A DNA stretch of 64,000 nucleotides, taken from the NCBI RefSeq assembly GCF_042684645.1, contig NZ_JBHULV010000014.1, forward strand, positions 1 to 64,000. The letters are read 5' to 3'. Source of the stretch: Pseudopedobacter alpinus (lineage in GTDB: Bacteria; Bacteroidota; Bacteroidia; Sphingobacteriales; Sphingobacteriaceae). The notes under the pieces are model-generated. The model was not told the origin of the DNA and searched no databases. It saw only the letters and a list, made by a program, of their open reading frames with translations. Below are positions 1-8,696 of this stretch, one piece after another. The number at the start of each line of letters is the position of its first letter. Positions within the stretch are counted from its first letter, which is position 1. The translations under genes were made by a program, and so were the position numbers.

Positions 1-8
1 AACAATGG

Positions 9-162
9 ACTGTCCGAATTTTTACCCGATTGCTTTATTAATGATTGTATTACTTTCTTTTGTACTATTGTCATCAGGCCCGTATTTTTTCTTTTTTTTG
101 GGTTTCGCAACTCAAAATTAGAATTATACAGGCCTTTTTTGTATATTATTTGTTCGGACAGT
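9..162. repeat. Short element bounded by 10-bp perfect inverted repeats
   Basis: ACTGTCCGAA at 9-18 is matched exactly by its reverse complement TTCGGACAGT at 153-162. The AT-rich 154-bp stretch between them has no credible ORF. The layout fits a small non-autonomous mobile element or the remnant ends of an insertion sequence, but no transposase is visible and the left flank is cut by the window edge, so a target duplication cannot be judged. The rest of 1-387 holds only AT-rich sequence and the attC-like arm near 290-330. Confidence 0.35.
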
Positions 163-289
163 TATGACAATATCTGACTTATGTATTTTCATATTATTAA
201 ATATACTACAAATATATTTATAACTTACAAATAAAAGAACTAATAATATTAGTAAATCCATATCTACCCTTTCTTATGAAAAAAAAGGC

Positions 290-335
290 AGCTTATAACA
301 AAGGTTTTGTCCTACTTAGGCTGACCTGCAATAAA
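290..335. repeat. attC-like arm upstream of the lipoprotein gene
   Basis: This stretch carries TATAACAAAGGTTTTG followed by a TTAGGCTGA segment. The same layout (TAAC, GGTTTTG, then TAGGCTGA) appears downstream of the lipoprotein gene at 1104-1142. Such paired arms flank singleton genes in integron-like cassette arrays. The match is by eye and only partial. Confidence 0.3.
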
Positions 336-462
336 ATTCTGTTGTTCTGTTTTCTTCTTCATTTCTTTCTATTTTGTTCTTCTGCTAATGCCTTGTAGTA
401 CAAAGCCTGAATACGGCACAGGTGACCACAATCAACTTAGTAGAAAACAATTAGATAATCAA

Positions 463-1080
463 ATGAAAATGATTTGCTCGATATTAAAACTTATTCTTGT
501 AGTAGGGTTTGTATTTTATTTGACAAGTTGCAGTAACAAAAGTGATGCTAAACAGACTTCTCAAAAACAAACACAAGACACAGCAAAAGGACAAAAATTT
601 GAACCCAATAACAATCCATATTTAGAATTACGAAATATGGCATTGAATGCTACACCTGAACAACTTGTAATCGAATTACCAAAAGACAAAACAAAAATAT
701 ATGGTGTTGTTATTGACTGGGGTTTAGAAGAAGGAACTGCAACCCTTGTAGCTTTTATGAGAGGAGATGCAAGTTTATATCTAAGTTCTGGTGGTGGAAT
801 AATGGGAGGTGTTGGACGTGAAAATGTACAAAAAGCTGTAAAAAACTTTATTGATAAATCTGAAACATATTTAAGAAAGACCACGAAAACAGAAACTACA
901 CCACAAGCAGAAAAAAACGATGTGAAATTTTACTTTCTAACAAACAATGGAAAATATGTTGGACAAGAAAGTATGACTAATATTGAAAATAACACTTCTG
1001 GATGGTTGCCATTATTTGAAGAAGGCAATAATTTAATTACAGAAATCAGAAAGTCAACCAAAGACAAAAATTGGGAATAG
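463..1080 (+). CDS. Putative lipoprotein of unknown function
   Basis: The 205-residue product starts at the ATG at 463, because the sequence after it is a classic lipoprotein signal: MKMICS, a hydrophobic run, then the lipobox LTSC with the modifiable Cys near residue 23. An in-frame ATG at 388 would add 25 residues ahead of the signal and is unlikely. The mature protein begins with a Lys/Gln/Thr-rich linker. It continues with a compact alpha/beta-looking domain containing a Gly-rich stretch (SSGGGIMGGVG) and a FYFLTNNGKYVGQE strand region. I do not recognise the family. The gene stands alone between two attC-like repeat regions, so it may be a mobile cassette gene. Location is inferred to be the periplasmic face of a membrane. 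Confidence 0.7.
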   Translation: MKMICSILKLILVVGFVFYLTSCSNKSDAKQTSQKQTQDTAKGQKFEPNNNPYLELRNMALNATPEQLVIELPKDKTKIYGVVIDWGLEEGTATLVAFMRGDASLYLSSGGGIMGGVGRENVQKAVKNFIDKSETYLRKTTKTETTPQAEKNDVKFYFLTNNGKYVGQESMTNIENNTSGWLPLFEEGNNLITEIRKSTKDKNWE

Positions 1081-1103
1081 TACCTAATGAAAAAGAACGA
1101 AGT

Positions 1104-1210
1104 GCTAACTTGGTTTTGCAAAAGGCTTTAGTACTAGGCTGAACAATTGTACTTTCTTTTAGCTTTTGTACTTTCTAAACCCCACCTTCGCCAAGCCCAA
1201 AACCGTTACA
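1104..1210. repeat. attC-like imperfect inverted repeat
   Basis: The left arm (1104-1140) reads CTAACTTGGTTTTGC then AGTACTAGG. The right arm (about 1171-1210), read on the minus strand, gives TGTAACGGTTTTGGGC, then GGCGAAGGTGGGGTTTAG. The arms share the order TAAC, GGTTTTG, GGC and AG, so the segment could fold into a long imperfect hairpin. The loop has a direct repeat of TGTACTTTCT (1148 and 1167). This resembles attC sites of integron-type gene cassettes, but no integrase is in the window. Confidence 0.35.
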
Positions 1211-1330
1211 CCAGCATTTCTATGCTTTAAAACACATATTATCATACTTTTCAATTCCTACTTTCCTCCCACAATTACTAAATTAGCAATCACATCATGA
1301 AAAAAGATAAAAGAATGTTAATTTTGGACC

Positions 1331-1717
1331 GTGTTTAGTCAAATAAGAAATAGCATATTTAGCAAAATCCTTTGGACACTTATGGGGATTCATCTTTTTA
1401 ACGTTAGTGTTGATACGAGAGATCCTAATCCCGAACATATCACTGAAGATTTATCAATTAACGATCAGGAAAGTATCATTGAAATAGTTTTTGAACAAGT
1501 TTTAGGTTATGAAGATGCTTTTAAAGAATATGACGACCATGATACAGAAGACCACAACAAAAAATCGAATGTTAAAATTGATTTAAGCACTTATTATATA
1601 ACTGAAATCATCTTTAATAAAAAATCAAGAATAAAATCTCGACAAAATTTTCCTGATTACACGACCTTTTTGACTGAAGGTTTTAAAAAACTCCATATTC
1701 CACCTCCCAAGATTTAA
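1331..1717 (+). CDS. Small conserved hypothetical protein, GTG start
   Basis: The 128-residue product has one hydrophobic stretch near the N-terminus (ILWTLMGIHLFNVSVD), followed by a hydrophilic, acidic and His-containing region (YDDHDTEDHN). An in-frame stop at 1319-1321 leaves GTG at 1331 as the first usable start; an ATG at 1382 would give a shorter protein. An ATG at 1297 opens a different frame that stops at 1338, so a small indel near the 5' end is possible. I recall similar small proteins encoded just upstream of the outer-membrane family that follows here. Function unknown; it may be anchored in, or exported across, the inner membrane. Confidence 0.55.
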   Translation: MFSQIRNSIFSKILWTLMGIHLFNVSVDTRDPNPEHITEDLSINDQESIIEIVFEQVLGYEDAFKEYDDHDTEDHNKKSNVKIDLSTYYITEIIFNKKSRIKSRQNFPDYTTFLTEGFKKLHIPPPKI

Positions 1718-1799
1718 TTTGTTTTACAGTTAAACTAACTCCTGTTGTCTTATTACATGACAGCGGTATAATTTATTATGCTAAAAAAACAAATTAAAA

Positions 1800-2660
1800 A
1801 TGTATTTAAAAAAACCATTGATGCTAATGCTGCTATTAGCATACTCAACATATTTATTTGCACAAAATACAAATACTGAAAAAGATAGTATTTATATCCA
1901 ACAAGTAGAAAGCCATAAAGAACCTGTCAAGGTATTACACGCAGAACCTCTCTATATAGACCTTATACGAGATTTGGGAGCAAGGAAAGGAGAAAAGGAG
2001 TGGAACGTTGGTTTAGGTTTAACAGATAATTTAAAATTTGATGCATACGAAGCCTTAATTGAATATGAATGGGCTCCCGTAAACAGATTGGGTTTTGAGG
2101 TAGAGTTGCCTTTTACTTTTTACTCAGCACAAAGCGGAATGGGAAATGAAGAAGCGCCATCTAATAGCTTAAATAGTATAAAAATAGCAACTCAATGGTC
2201 ATTTTTTGTTAGTGAACCACTGGCTACTTCTATGGCAATTGGCTATATTAACGAGTTTGAACTGTCCAATTTCAGAAACTTTGGGAACCCATTTATTACG
2301 GGCAATGTGTACAACCCATTTTTTGTAGTTGCAAAACGTTGGGGAAGTAACTTTCATTCGTTAATTTACACTGGGCCAATGATTAAGCAAAATTTCAAAA
2401 ACAACCATTTTCGTTTTGCATACGATATTAATACAAGTTTTCATTATATGATTACAGGCACAAAAAACTTTCTTGGTGTTGAATTTAATAAGACTGTTGA
2501 AAATGGCCAACTGGATATGACCATGCGGCCACAAATGCGTTTAGGAATTGCTGATAACTTATTGATTGGGATTGTCGCAGGAATTCCTTTAAACAAAGAA
2601 AACGAAAGATTAAGCTCTTTTTTACGATTGATATGGGAACCAAATAGCAAGCATAAATAA
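1800..2660 (+). CDS. Outer-membrane beta-barrel protein of unknown role
   Basis: The 286-residue product has a signal peptide (MYLKK, hydrophobic core, cleavage near LFAQN). A conserved HAEPLYIDLIRDLGARKGEKE motif follows, then alternating amphipathic strands typical of a beta-barrel, ending in a C-terminal strand (LSSFLRLIWEP). I recognise it as a family widespread in Bacteroidota whose members carry the same RDLGARKGEKEW motif, but no substrate is known to me. It lies between the small membrane-associated protein and nhaA, all on the plus strand, which may reflect a functional link in ion or stress physiology (inference). Confidence 0.7.
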   Translation: MYLKKPLMLMLLLAYSTYLFAQNTNTEKDSIYIQQVESHKEPVKVLHAEPLYIDLIRDLGARKGEKEWNVGLGLTDNLKFDAYEALIEYEWAPVNRLGFEVELPFTFYSAQSGMGNEEAPSNSLNSIKIATQWSFFVSEPLATSMAIGYINEFELSNFRNFGNPFITGNVYNPFFVVAKRWGSNFHSLIYTGPMIKQNFKNNHFRFAYDINTSFHYMITGTKNFLGVEFNKTVENGQLDMTMRPQMRLGIADNLLIGIVAGIPLNKENERLSSFLRLIWEPNSKHK

Positions 2661-2844
2661 GTTAAGGCTTAGAAAATTTATAGAAAACAGGAGTTTTGGG
2701 CTAATTTTTGTAAGCAAATTAGTTTTTAATTACCTTAATTTTAAAGGGCATGTATTTAAACTTAATAACATTTTTGTACTAATGTTATAGCAAAGTCACA
2801 TCATCTACACATATAATTATTTAATAAATATTTAAAAATAGGTA

Positions 2845-4008
2845 ATGAAAGCAACTAAACTTTTTAAAGAATTTTTTGAAAGTGAAAAAGCAGGAGGTCT
2901 CGTTTTAATAGCTTGTACACTTGTTTCTCTTGCCTTAGCTAACTCAAACTTTGGAGCTAATTATCAAAGTTTTTTTCAAACCAAACTTACAGGCTTGTCT
3001 ATTGAGCACTGGATAAACGATGGGTTAATGGCCATCTTCTTTTTACTAATAGGCTTAGAATTAGAAAGAGAAATTTATAAAGGAGAATTATCTAATTTTA
3101 AAGATGCTTTGTTTCCAATTTTTGGAGCTATTGGCGGTTTAATATTTCCTGCAGGGATTTATCTGTTATTTAATTATGGTTTAACAACCCAATCCGGAAT
3201 TGGAATTCCGATGGCAACAGATATTGCGTTTGCATTGGGTATTTTATCACTTTTAGGTAACAAAGTGCCACTTTCATTAAAAGTTTTTTTGACAGCGTTA
3301 GCCATAATTGACGATTTATTTGCAATCATAATTATAGCTGTTTTTTATACCAAAACTTTATTTTTTACTAATTTATTTATAGCATTAGGTGTTTTTGCGC
3401 TATTGCTGATATTTAACAGACTTAAAGTTAGAAACCTTTTTATCTATCTTATTGGCGGCGTAGTAATGTGGTATTTTATGTTAAATTCTGGCGTTCATGC
3501 TACTATTACAGGGGTTTTATTGGCATTTGCTATTCCGTTTGGTAACGGAGATGAGGCATCATCTTCTTATAAACTACAACACTTTTTACATAAGCCAGTT
3601 GCATTTGTAATTTTACCCGTTTTTGCATTAGCCAATACTGCAATTATTTTTAGCGGTTCAATTGCTCAAATACTTTCAGAAAACTATAGCTTAGGTATTT
3701 CATTGGGGCTAATTACAGGCAAGCCACTGGGTATATTTCTTTTAACATTTTTGGCTGTAACATTTGGACTATGCAAGCTTCCTAAAGACTTAAATTGGAA
3801 ATCTATTTTTGGGGTTGGTCTTTTAGGCGGTATAGGTTTTACCATGTCTATATTTATAACCTTACTTGCATTTGATAACCAAGTTATCATCAATAATTCA
3901 AAATTAGTAATACTTTTTGCATCATTAATTGCAGGGCTTTTAGGGTTTTTGACACTAAAATTTTCGCTAAAGCCAATCTTAGCCAAAGAAAAACTTAATG
4001 TAGAATAA
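2845..4008 (+). CDS. nhaA: Na+/H+ antiporter NhaA
   Basis: The 387-residue integral inner-membrane protein exchanges protons for sodium and contributes to pH and sodium homeostasis. About eleven to twelve hydrophobic segments can be counted. Family signatures are visible: GLELEREI near residue 72, ATDIAFALGIL in the unwound helix region, the paired aspartates in AIIDDLFAI that bind the ion, and GVHATITGVLLAF. Length matches the family (380-440). The ATG at 2845 immediately precedes the usual amphipathic N-terminal helix. It ends ahead of a strong hairpin terminator at 4128-4162 shared with the convergent gene. Confidence 0.95.
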   Translation: MKATKLFKEFFESEKAGGLVLIACTLVSLALANSNFGANYQSFFQTKLTGLSIEHWINDGLMAIFFLLIGLELEREIYKGELSNFKDALFPIFGAIGGLIFPAGIYLLFNYGLTTQSGIGIPMATDIAFALGILSLLGNKVPLSLKVFLTALAIIDDLFAIIIIAVFYTKTLFFTNLFIALGVFALLLIFNRLKVRNLFIYLIGGVVMWYFMLNSGVHATITGVLLAFAIPFGNGDEASSSYKLQHFLHKPVAFVILPVFALANTAIIFSGSIAQILSENYSLGISLGLITGKPLGIFLLTFLAVTFGLCKLPKDLNWKSIFGVGLLGGIGFTMSIFITLLAFDNQVIINNSKLVILFASLIAGLLGFLTLKFSLKPILAKEKLNVE

Positions 4009-4127
4009 GGCAATGGCATTAAATTGAGAAGTGGTGGGAGTTGGCAAAAAAATATACAGTTGAATATAAAATGATAAGAAATAATCAAGGTATTATATTT
4101 ATAAAAAAAGTTTACAAGCTGCTAAAA

Positions 4128-4162
4128 AATAAGGGATTTTGTTTCAAACAAAATCCCTTATT
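4128..4162. terminator. Bidirectional hairpin terminator
   Basis: A 17-bp perfect inverted repeat (AATAAGGGATTTTGTTT and its complement) is centred on 4145, with A-rich left and T-rich right flanks. It lies between nhaA and the convergent gene that ends at 4199, so it can serve both. A 64-codon ORF reading through it is rejected as a gene. Confidence 0.75.
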
Positions 4163-4198
4163 AAAATATAATGCCCAACTGCTTGCTGACGCAACAAA

Positions 4199-5104
4199 TT
4201 ATCTTAAACTAAAAGTACCTCTTCCCATGGTGTAACCATCAGCATATAATACAACGGTATAAGTGCCAATCTCAAAAGCATTTCTGTTGGTCCAATCAAG
4301 TGTAAAGTTTTTAGCTTCGCCATTAAACTCAACAGATGTTTTGTAGGTGTATTGCAATTCTTGGTCGTTAGCCATAAAACTACCACCTTCTCCAATTATT
4401 AAATTTCCTGCGGGGTCTAAAACTCTCATCAGTATGGTGTGCGATCCTTTTTCGGCAATTGGGTTAGGGTTAATTGTAAAATTAACCTTAATTTTTTGTG
4501 CGGTATTTGCTCTCGTAACATCTGTTTCTTTACCATTAGATTTTATTCTGAAAGTACCAATATCAACCCTAGTAGTTTTTAAAGCCGCAGCAGCTTTCAC
4601 TTTCACATACAAAGAATCATTGCTTCTACTTAAGTTATTAGCCAGTTCAGTAACATTGTTTACTGTAGATTTTAAACTGTCCCTTTCTCCGGCTAAAGCA
4701 GCATTCTTCTTCAGTAAATCATCAATATCATTGGTGTATTTACCTACAAAATACCGCAATTGTTTAACATCTTCTTTCGCTTTAGCTAATTCGCCAGCAG
4801 TTAATTGGCCTTTGTTTAAAGCAACTCTTAACTGTGCAATTTTTGCCCTAAGTTCTTCATCTTTAGCTTTAAGCTCTCCAGAAAGTTCGCCGGTTGTATT
4901 GTTAGCTTGTTCAAGTTCGGTCTCTAATTTTTCTAGTTCTGTTTGCAAAGCAGTTTTTTCATCGCTTACAGTAACAATTCTTTGATCCGATTTAGTTTTT
5001 TGGAAAAATAAATAAACATTCGTTCCCAATAAAGCTACTATCACCGCAATAAGAAAATATATCTTATTGGTATCTTTCTTCTTCTTTTGCTCTTGATTAT
5101 CCAT
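4199..5104 (-). CDS. Membrane-anchored coiled-coil protein
   Basis: The 301-residue product has a short Lys-rich cytoplasmic N-terminus (NQEQKKKKD), one transmembrane helix at about residues 15-34 (YFLIAVIVALLGTNVYLFF), and a long heptad-rich coiled coil to about residue 170 with many Glu/Leu/Lys. A beta-rich C-terminal domain of about 120 residues (VDIGTFRI to GRGTFSLR) follows that looks immunoglobulin-like. I see no catalytic motif. The architecture suggests a periplasmic structural or tethering protein with its coil spanning the periplasm. It is divergent from ruvX and convergent with nhaA. Confidence 0.75.
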   Translation of the reverse strand: MDNQEQKKKKDTNKIYFLIAVIVALLGTNVYLFFQKTKSDQRIVTVSDEKTALQTELEKLETELEQANNTTGELSGELKAKDEELRAKIAQLRVALNKGQLTAGELAKAKEDVKQLRYFVGKYTNDIDDLLKKNAALAGERDSLKSTVNNVTELANNLSRSNDSLYVKVKAAAALKTTRVDIGTFRIKSNGKETDVTRANTAQKIKVNFTINPNPIAEKGSHTILMRVLDPAGNLIIGEGGSFMANDQELQYTYKTSVEFNGEAKNFTLDWTNRNAFEIGTYTVVLYADGYTMGRGTFSLR

Positions 5105-5131
5105 TTTATTTTTTTGTGTGTTTCAAATTAA

Positions 5132-5139
5132 CAAAAATA
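5132..5139 (-). promoter_or_regulatory. Candidate -7 box for the coiled-coil gene
   Basis: On the minus strand this reads TATTTTTG, matching the Bacteroidota -7 consensus TAnnTTTG, 27 nt upstream of the start at 5104. No clear -33 TTTG accompanies it. The rest of the 285-bp intergenic region is plain AT-rich sequence. Confidence 0.35.
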
Positions 5140-5389
5140 GTTCCAATTTTGACCATTAATTTTTAAGGAATATTAAAAAATTTAAGTTCATTTCTAAAAC
5201 GTTAGAATTTGTTAATTGATATAATTAACCTTTAGCAGCTTTAATTTTTTAAATTTGGAATTATTTTACGCTTCATCAATTCATTAATTTACTAATCACA
5301 AATACAATTTTTTGCGGTATAGATTTTTAACATTAAAACTTTAAATCTTGCTTTTAGCATCAATATAAGCTTCATAATTTTTTATAAAC

Positions 5390-5812
5390 ATGGCAAGAAT
5401 AATGGCATTCGATTTTGGTACAAAACGTTTAGGAATTGCAGTTACCGACCCTTTAAAAATGTTTGCAACTGCTTTAACAACCATACACCCAAAAGATACA
5501 ATTATTTTTTTGCAGCAATATTTGAATACAGAAGCAGTAGAAACTTTTGTAGTTGGAGAACCTAAACAAATGGATGGTACTGCATCACAATCTGCACAAG
5601 ATGTTAGAGGTTTTGTAACCATATTAAAAAAAAATTTCCCAAATATTCCGGTTCAAATGATTGACGAGCGTTTTACCTCTAGAATGGCAAGTCAGGTGAT
5701 TTCTCAAAGCGGCTTAAAAAAATCTGACAGGCAAAGAAAAGATTTGGTAGATACAGTAGCCGCTACCATTATTTTGCAATCATACTTAGAAAAAATAAGC
5801 TTAAACTTTTAA
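5390..5812 (+). CDS. ruvX: Holliday junction resolvase-like / pre-16S rRNA nuclease
   Basis: The 140-residue RNase H-fold protein of the YqgF/RuvX family is known for 5' processing of pre-16S rRNA and has been proposed as a resolvase. The first-strand motif AFDFGTKRLGIAVTD (with the catalytic Asp), the VVGEPKQMDG segment and the DERFTSRMA motif are all present in order. Length is typical. The stop at 5812 lies 2 nt before the recQ start, so the two are almost certainly co-transcribed. Confidence 0.93.
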   Translation: MARIMAFDFGTKRLGIAVTDPLKMFATALTTIHPKDTIIFLQQYLNTEAVETFVVGEPKQMDGTASQSAQDVRGFVTILKKNFPNIPVQMIDERFTSRMASQVISQSGLKKSDRQRKDLVDTVAATIILQSYLEKISLNF

Positions 5813-5814
5813 TC

Positions 5815-7923
5815 ATGTTGGCTCCTAATAAACTACTTAAAAAACATTTTGGATACGATAAGTTTCGCCCACAGCAAGAAGAAATTATTGAAAAAGTTTT
5901 AAGCAATGCCGATGCTTTAGTTTTAATGCCAACCGGTGGTGGAAAATCTCTATGCTTTCAAATACCAGCTTTAATGCTTATGGGTACTGCAATAGTGGTT
6001 TCACCATTAATTTCATTAATGAAAGATCAAGTAGATGCTTTAAATAATAACGGTATTGCTGCTGCTTTTTTAAATAGTTCGCAAACTTTTGAGCAACAAC
6101 AATATATTTTAGATGCTTGTCACAATCAGCAAATTAAACTGCTTTATGTATCGCCAGAGAAATTAATTTCCGATATAAACATCATCAGCCAAGCTTGTAA
6201 TATAAGTTTATTTGCTATTGATGAAGCACACTGTATTTCATCTTGGGGACATGATTTTAGACCAGAATACACCCAATTAGGTTTTTTAAGAGAGCGATTT
6301 GCCCACGTTCCTTTTATTGCATTAACTGCAACCGCAGATAAAGTAACTCGCAGAGATATTATGAAGCAGTTAAAGCTTAAGAACCCACAAGTTTTCTTAA
6401 GCTCTTTCGATCGTAAAAATTTGAGTTTAGATGTTCGCATCGGTGTTAAGCCTAAAGAAAAAATAAAAGAAATTATTGATTTTATAGGTACCCGTAAAAA
6501 TGAAAGCGGCATTATATATTGTTTAAGCCGTAAAAAATGCGAAGAAGCTTATGAGGCTTTAGCAAATGCAGGTATTAGCGCAATGTATTACCATGCAGGT
6601 ATGAATAGTGAGATTAGAGCTACCGTACAAGAACGTTTTATAAAAGACGAATTACAAGTAGTTTGTGCAACTGTTGCCTTTGGTATGGGGATAGATAAAT
6701 CTAACGTACGTTGGGTAATACATTATAATTTACCTAAAAATATGGAGGGTTATTACCAAGAAATTGGTAGGGCAGGTAGAGACGGTTTACCATCTGAAAC
6801 TATTTTGTATTACAACTATGCTGATATGATGTTGCTGAACAAATTTGCAAGTGAAGGCACACAAGCTGATGTTAATTTAGAAAAGCTAAAGCGCATACAA
6901 AATTACGCTGAGGCGGATAGTTGCCGTAGAAAAATTTTATTGAATTATTTTTCAGAAAATTTGACCGAAAACTGTGGCAATTGCGATGTTTGCGAAAATC
7001 CACGGAAACATTTTGACGGGACTATTATGGTACAAAAGGCATTATCAGCCATTGTGCGCACCAACCAAAAAGAAGGTGCAAACATGATAATTGATGTGTT
7101 GCGTGGCTCTAAAAGGCAAGAAATTGTTGCTGCCGGTTACGATAAGATAAAAACACATGGTGCCGGTGCAGAAATACCTGCTTTTGATTGGCAACGTTAC
7201 ATGATGCAAATGCTAAACATAGGAGTTTTAGAAATGGCTTATGATGAAAATTTTGCTTTGCGGATGACTGCTTTGGGGAAAGAAATATTGTACAATAACC
7301 AAAAAGTAGAGCTTACTGTTTTGCAAACACTTATACCTTTAGAGCAAACTATTAAAACCAAAAGAACGCAAGCTATTAGCCCAGATGAGGAGTTGTTTAA
7401 CAAATTAAGAGCGGTAAGAAGTAAATTTGCAAGCCAAGAAAATGTGCCTGCCTATGTTATTTTTTCTGATGCAACGCTAAAAGAGATGGCGCAAGAAAAA
7501 CCTATTACTGATGCAGATTTATTGTTAATTGGCGGTGTTGGCGAGCATAAATTAGAAAAATACGGACAAGCATTTTTAAATGCAATTATAGATTTTAATC
7601 CAAATTCTGGCATAAAAAAAACAAGTACTTTCCAAGAAACTTTAGCCTTGTACAAGCAAAACATTGCAGTAGAAGAAATTGCCAGAATTAGAAGTACTGC
7701 TTTACCTACCGTTTTTTCTCATATAGCGCAGCTTTACATTAACGGTGATATTGATCAATTATCTCAGTTTGTTACCGAAGATGAAGTGATGCAGGTAAGG
7801 GAAGCGGTTCAGAAAATAGGGGAGACCAAAGCTATGAAACCAATATTTGAGTACTTAAAAGAAGGTGTGGCTTACTATAAAATTAGGTTAGCCTTAGCTA
7901 TTTTAGAGAAAAGACGCCAATAA
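5815..7923 (+). CDS. recQ: ATP-dependent DNA helicase RecQ
   Basis: The 702-residue 3'-5' helicase acts in recombination and replication-fork repair. Motif I (MPTGGGKSLCFQIPA), motif II (DEAHCISSWGHDFRP), motif VI (QEIGRAGRDG) and the zinc-binding cysteines (SCRRKILLNYF followed by CGNCDVC) are all visible. A winged-helix RQC region, an HRDC domain near residues 520-600 and a helix-turn-helix-like C-terminal extension complete a typical Bacteroidota RecQ. It directly follows ruvX and ends at the terminator at 7926-7954. Confidence 0.96.
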   Translation: MLAPNKLLKKHFGYDKFRPQQEEIIEKVLSNADALVLMPTGGGKSLCFQIPALMLMGTAIVVSPLISLMKDQVDALNNNGIAAAFLNSSQTFEQQQYILDACHNQQIKLLYVSPEKLISDINIISQACNISLFAIDEAHCISSWGHDFRPEYTQLGFLRERFAHVPFIALTATADKVTRRDIMKQLKLKNPQVFLSSFDRKNLSLDVRIGVKPKEKIKEIIDFIGTRKNESGIIYCLSRKKCEEAYEALANAGISAMYYHAGMNSEIRATVQERFIKDELQVVCATVAFGMGIDKSNVRWVIHYNLPKNMEGYYQEIGRAGRDGLPSETILYYNYADMMLLNKFASEGTQADVNLEKLKRIQNYAEADSCRRKILLNYFSENLTENCGNCDVCENPRKHFDGTIMVQKALSAIVRTNQKEGANMIIDVLRGSKRQEIVAAGYDKIKTHGAGAEIPAFDWQRYMMQMLNIGVLEMAYDENFALRMTALGKEILYNNQKVELTVLQTLIPLEQTIKTKRTQAISPDEELFNKLRAVRSKFASQENVPAYVIFSDATLKEMAQEKPITDADLLLIGGVGEHKLEKYGQAFLNAIIDFNPNSGIKKTSTFQETLALYKQNIAVEEIARIRSTALPTVFSHIAQLYINGDIDQLSQFVTEDEVMQVREAVQKIGETKAMKPIFEYLKEGVAYYKIRLALAILEKRRQ

Positions 7924-7925
7924 AA

Positions 7926-7954
7926 GAGGGTTTCATTTTTTGAATGAAACCCTC
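7926..7954. terminator. Hairpin terminator between recQ and pgl
   Basis: A 12-bp perfect stem (GAGGGTTTCATT with AATGAAACCCTC) and a 5-nt loop sits just after the recQ stop. A-rich sequence on one side and T-rich on the other suit both convergent transcripts. Confidence 0.75.
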
Positions 7955-7973
7955 AATAATTCTTTATAAACAC

Positions 7974-8696
7974 TTATTTTTTCTCAAGCTTACTCACAGC
8001 AGCTTCATCTACAAACCAGCTTAAATTACCATTAACAGGCTTAATTAATTGAGCTGGGTATTGTTCAACATCTTTTTCACCTTCTAAAACCGCTTTAATC
8101 GCGTCGGCTTTATTTGCTCCAAAAGTTAAAAATGCAATTTCTTTTGCTTGGTTTATTAATGGTGCTGTAAAACTAATTCTGTAAACTTTTTTATCTTCTA
8201 AATAAACTTCCTTTACAAGCTCTTCGTCAATCCAAATTAAAGCTGTATTTGGGAAAATTGAAGCTGTGTGTGCGTCATCACCTAAACCTAAAATAATTAA
8301 ATCAAAGCTGGTTTTATTATCAAAAAAAGCACAAATACTTCGTTGGTATTCTAATGCTGCACTTGCAGGGTCTAAACTGGTGTCAACTTTAAAAATTTGA
8401 TTTTCGTTAATTGGTAAAGCATCAAATAAACCGTTTTTAGCTAATAAATAGTTACTGTCTGCATGGTCATGTGCTACGTAACGTTCATCCCCAAAAAAGA
8501 AATAAACTTTAGTCCAATCAATTGCTTCAGCATAATTATTGGCCAAAACATCGTATAATTTTTTTGGCGAACTACCACCAGATAGCGCAACAGAAAATTT
8601 ATTGTTTTGAGCGATAGCTGTCTTTGCTTTTTCAACAAATACTTTTGCTAAAGCTTCTATAGCTTCGTTACTTTCTTTAAAAACGTTTAAACTCAT
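7974..8696 (-). CDS. pgl: 6-phosphogluconolactonase
   Basis: The 240-residue DevB/SOL-type enzyme hydrolyses 6-phosphogluconolactone to 6-phosphogluconate, the second step of the oxidative pentose phosphate pathway, in the cytoplasm. Signatures: VALSGGSSPKKLYDVL near residue 38, VYFFFGDERYVAHDHADSN, and LGLGDDAHTASIFP. The start overlaps the end of zwf by 4 nt, indicating translational coupling with the enzyme that makes its substrate. Confidence 0.95.
   Translation of the reverse strand: MSLNVFKESNEAIEALAKVFVEKAKTAIAQNNKFSVALSGGSSPKKLYDVLANNYAEAIDWTKVYFFFGDERYVAHDHADSNYLLAKNGLFDALPINENQIFKVDTSLDPASAALEYQRSICAFFDNKTSFDLIILGLGDDAHTASIFPNTALIWIDEELVKEVYLEDKKVYRISFTAPLINQAKEIAFLTFGANKADAIKAVLEGEKDVEQYPAQLIKPVNGNLSWFVDEAAVSKLEKK

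Noticed and set aside
388..462. Upstream ATG extension of the lipoprotein
   Set aside because: It would place 25 polar residues before a classic lipoprotein signal peptide.
1297..1338. Short ORF from ATG at 1297
   Set aside because: Stops after 13 codons and is in a different frame from the downstream protein; treated as possible evidence for an indel only.
4041..4235. 64-codon plus-strand ORF after nhaA
   Set aside because: It reads straight through the 4128-4162 hairpin terminator and overlaps the end of the minus-strand gene; composition is not protein-like.
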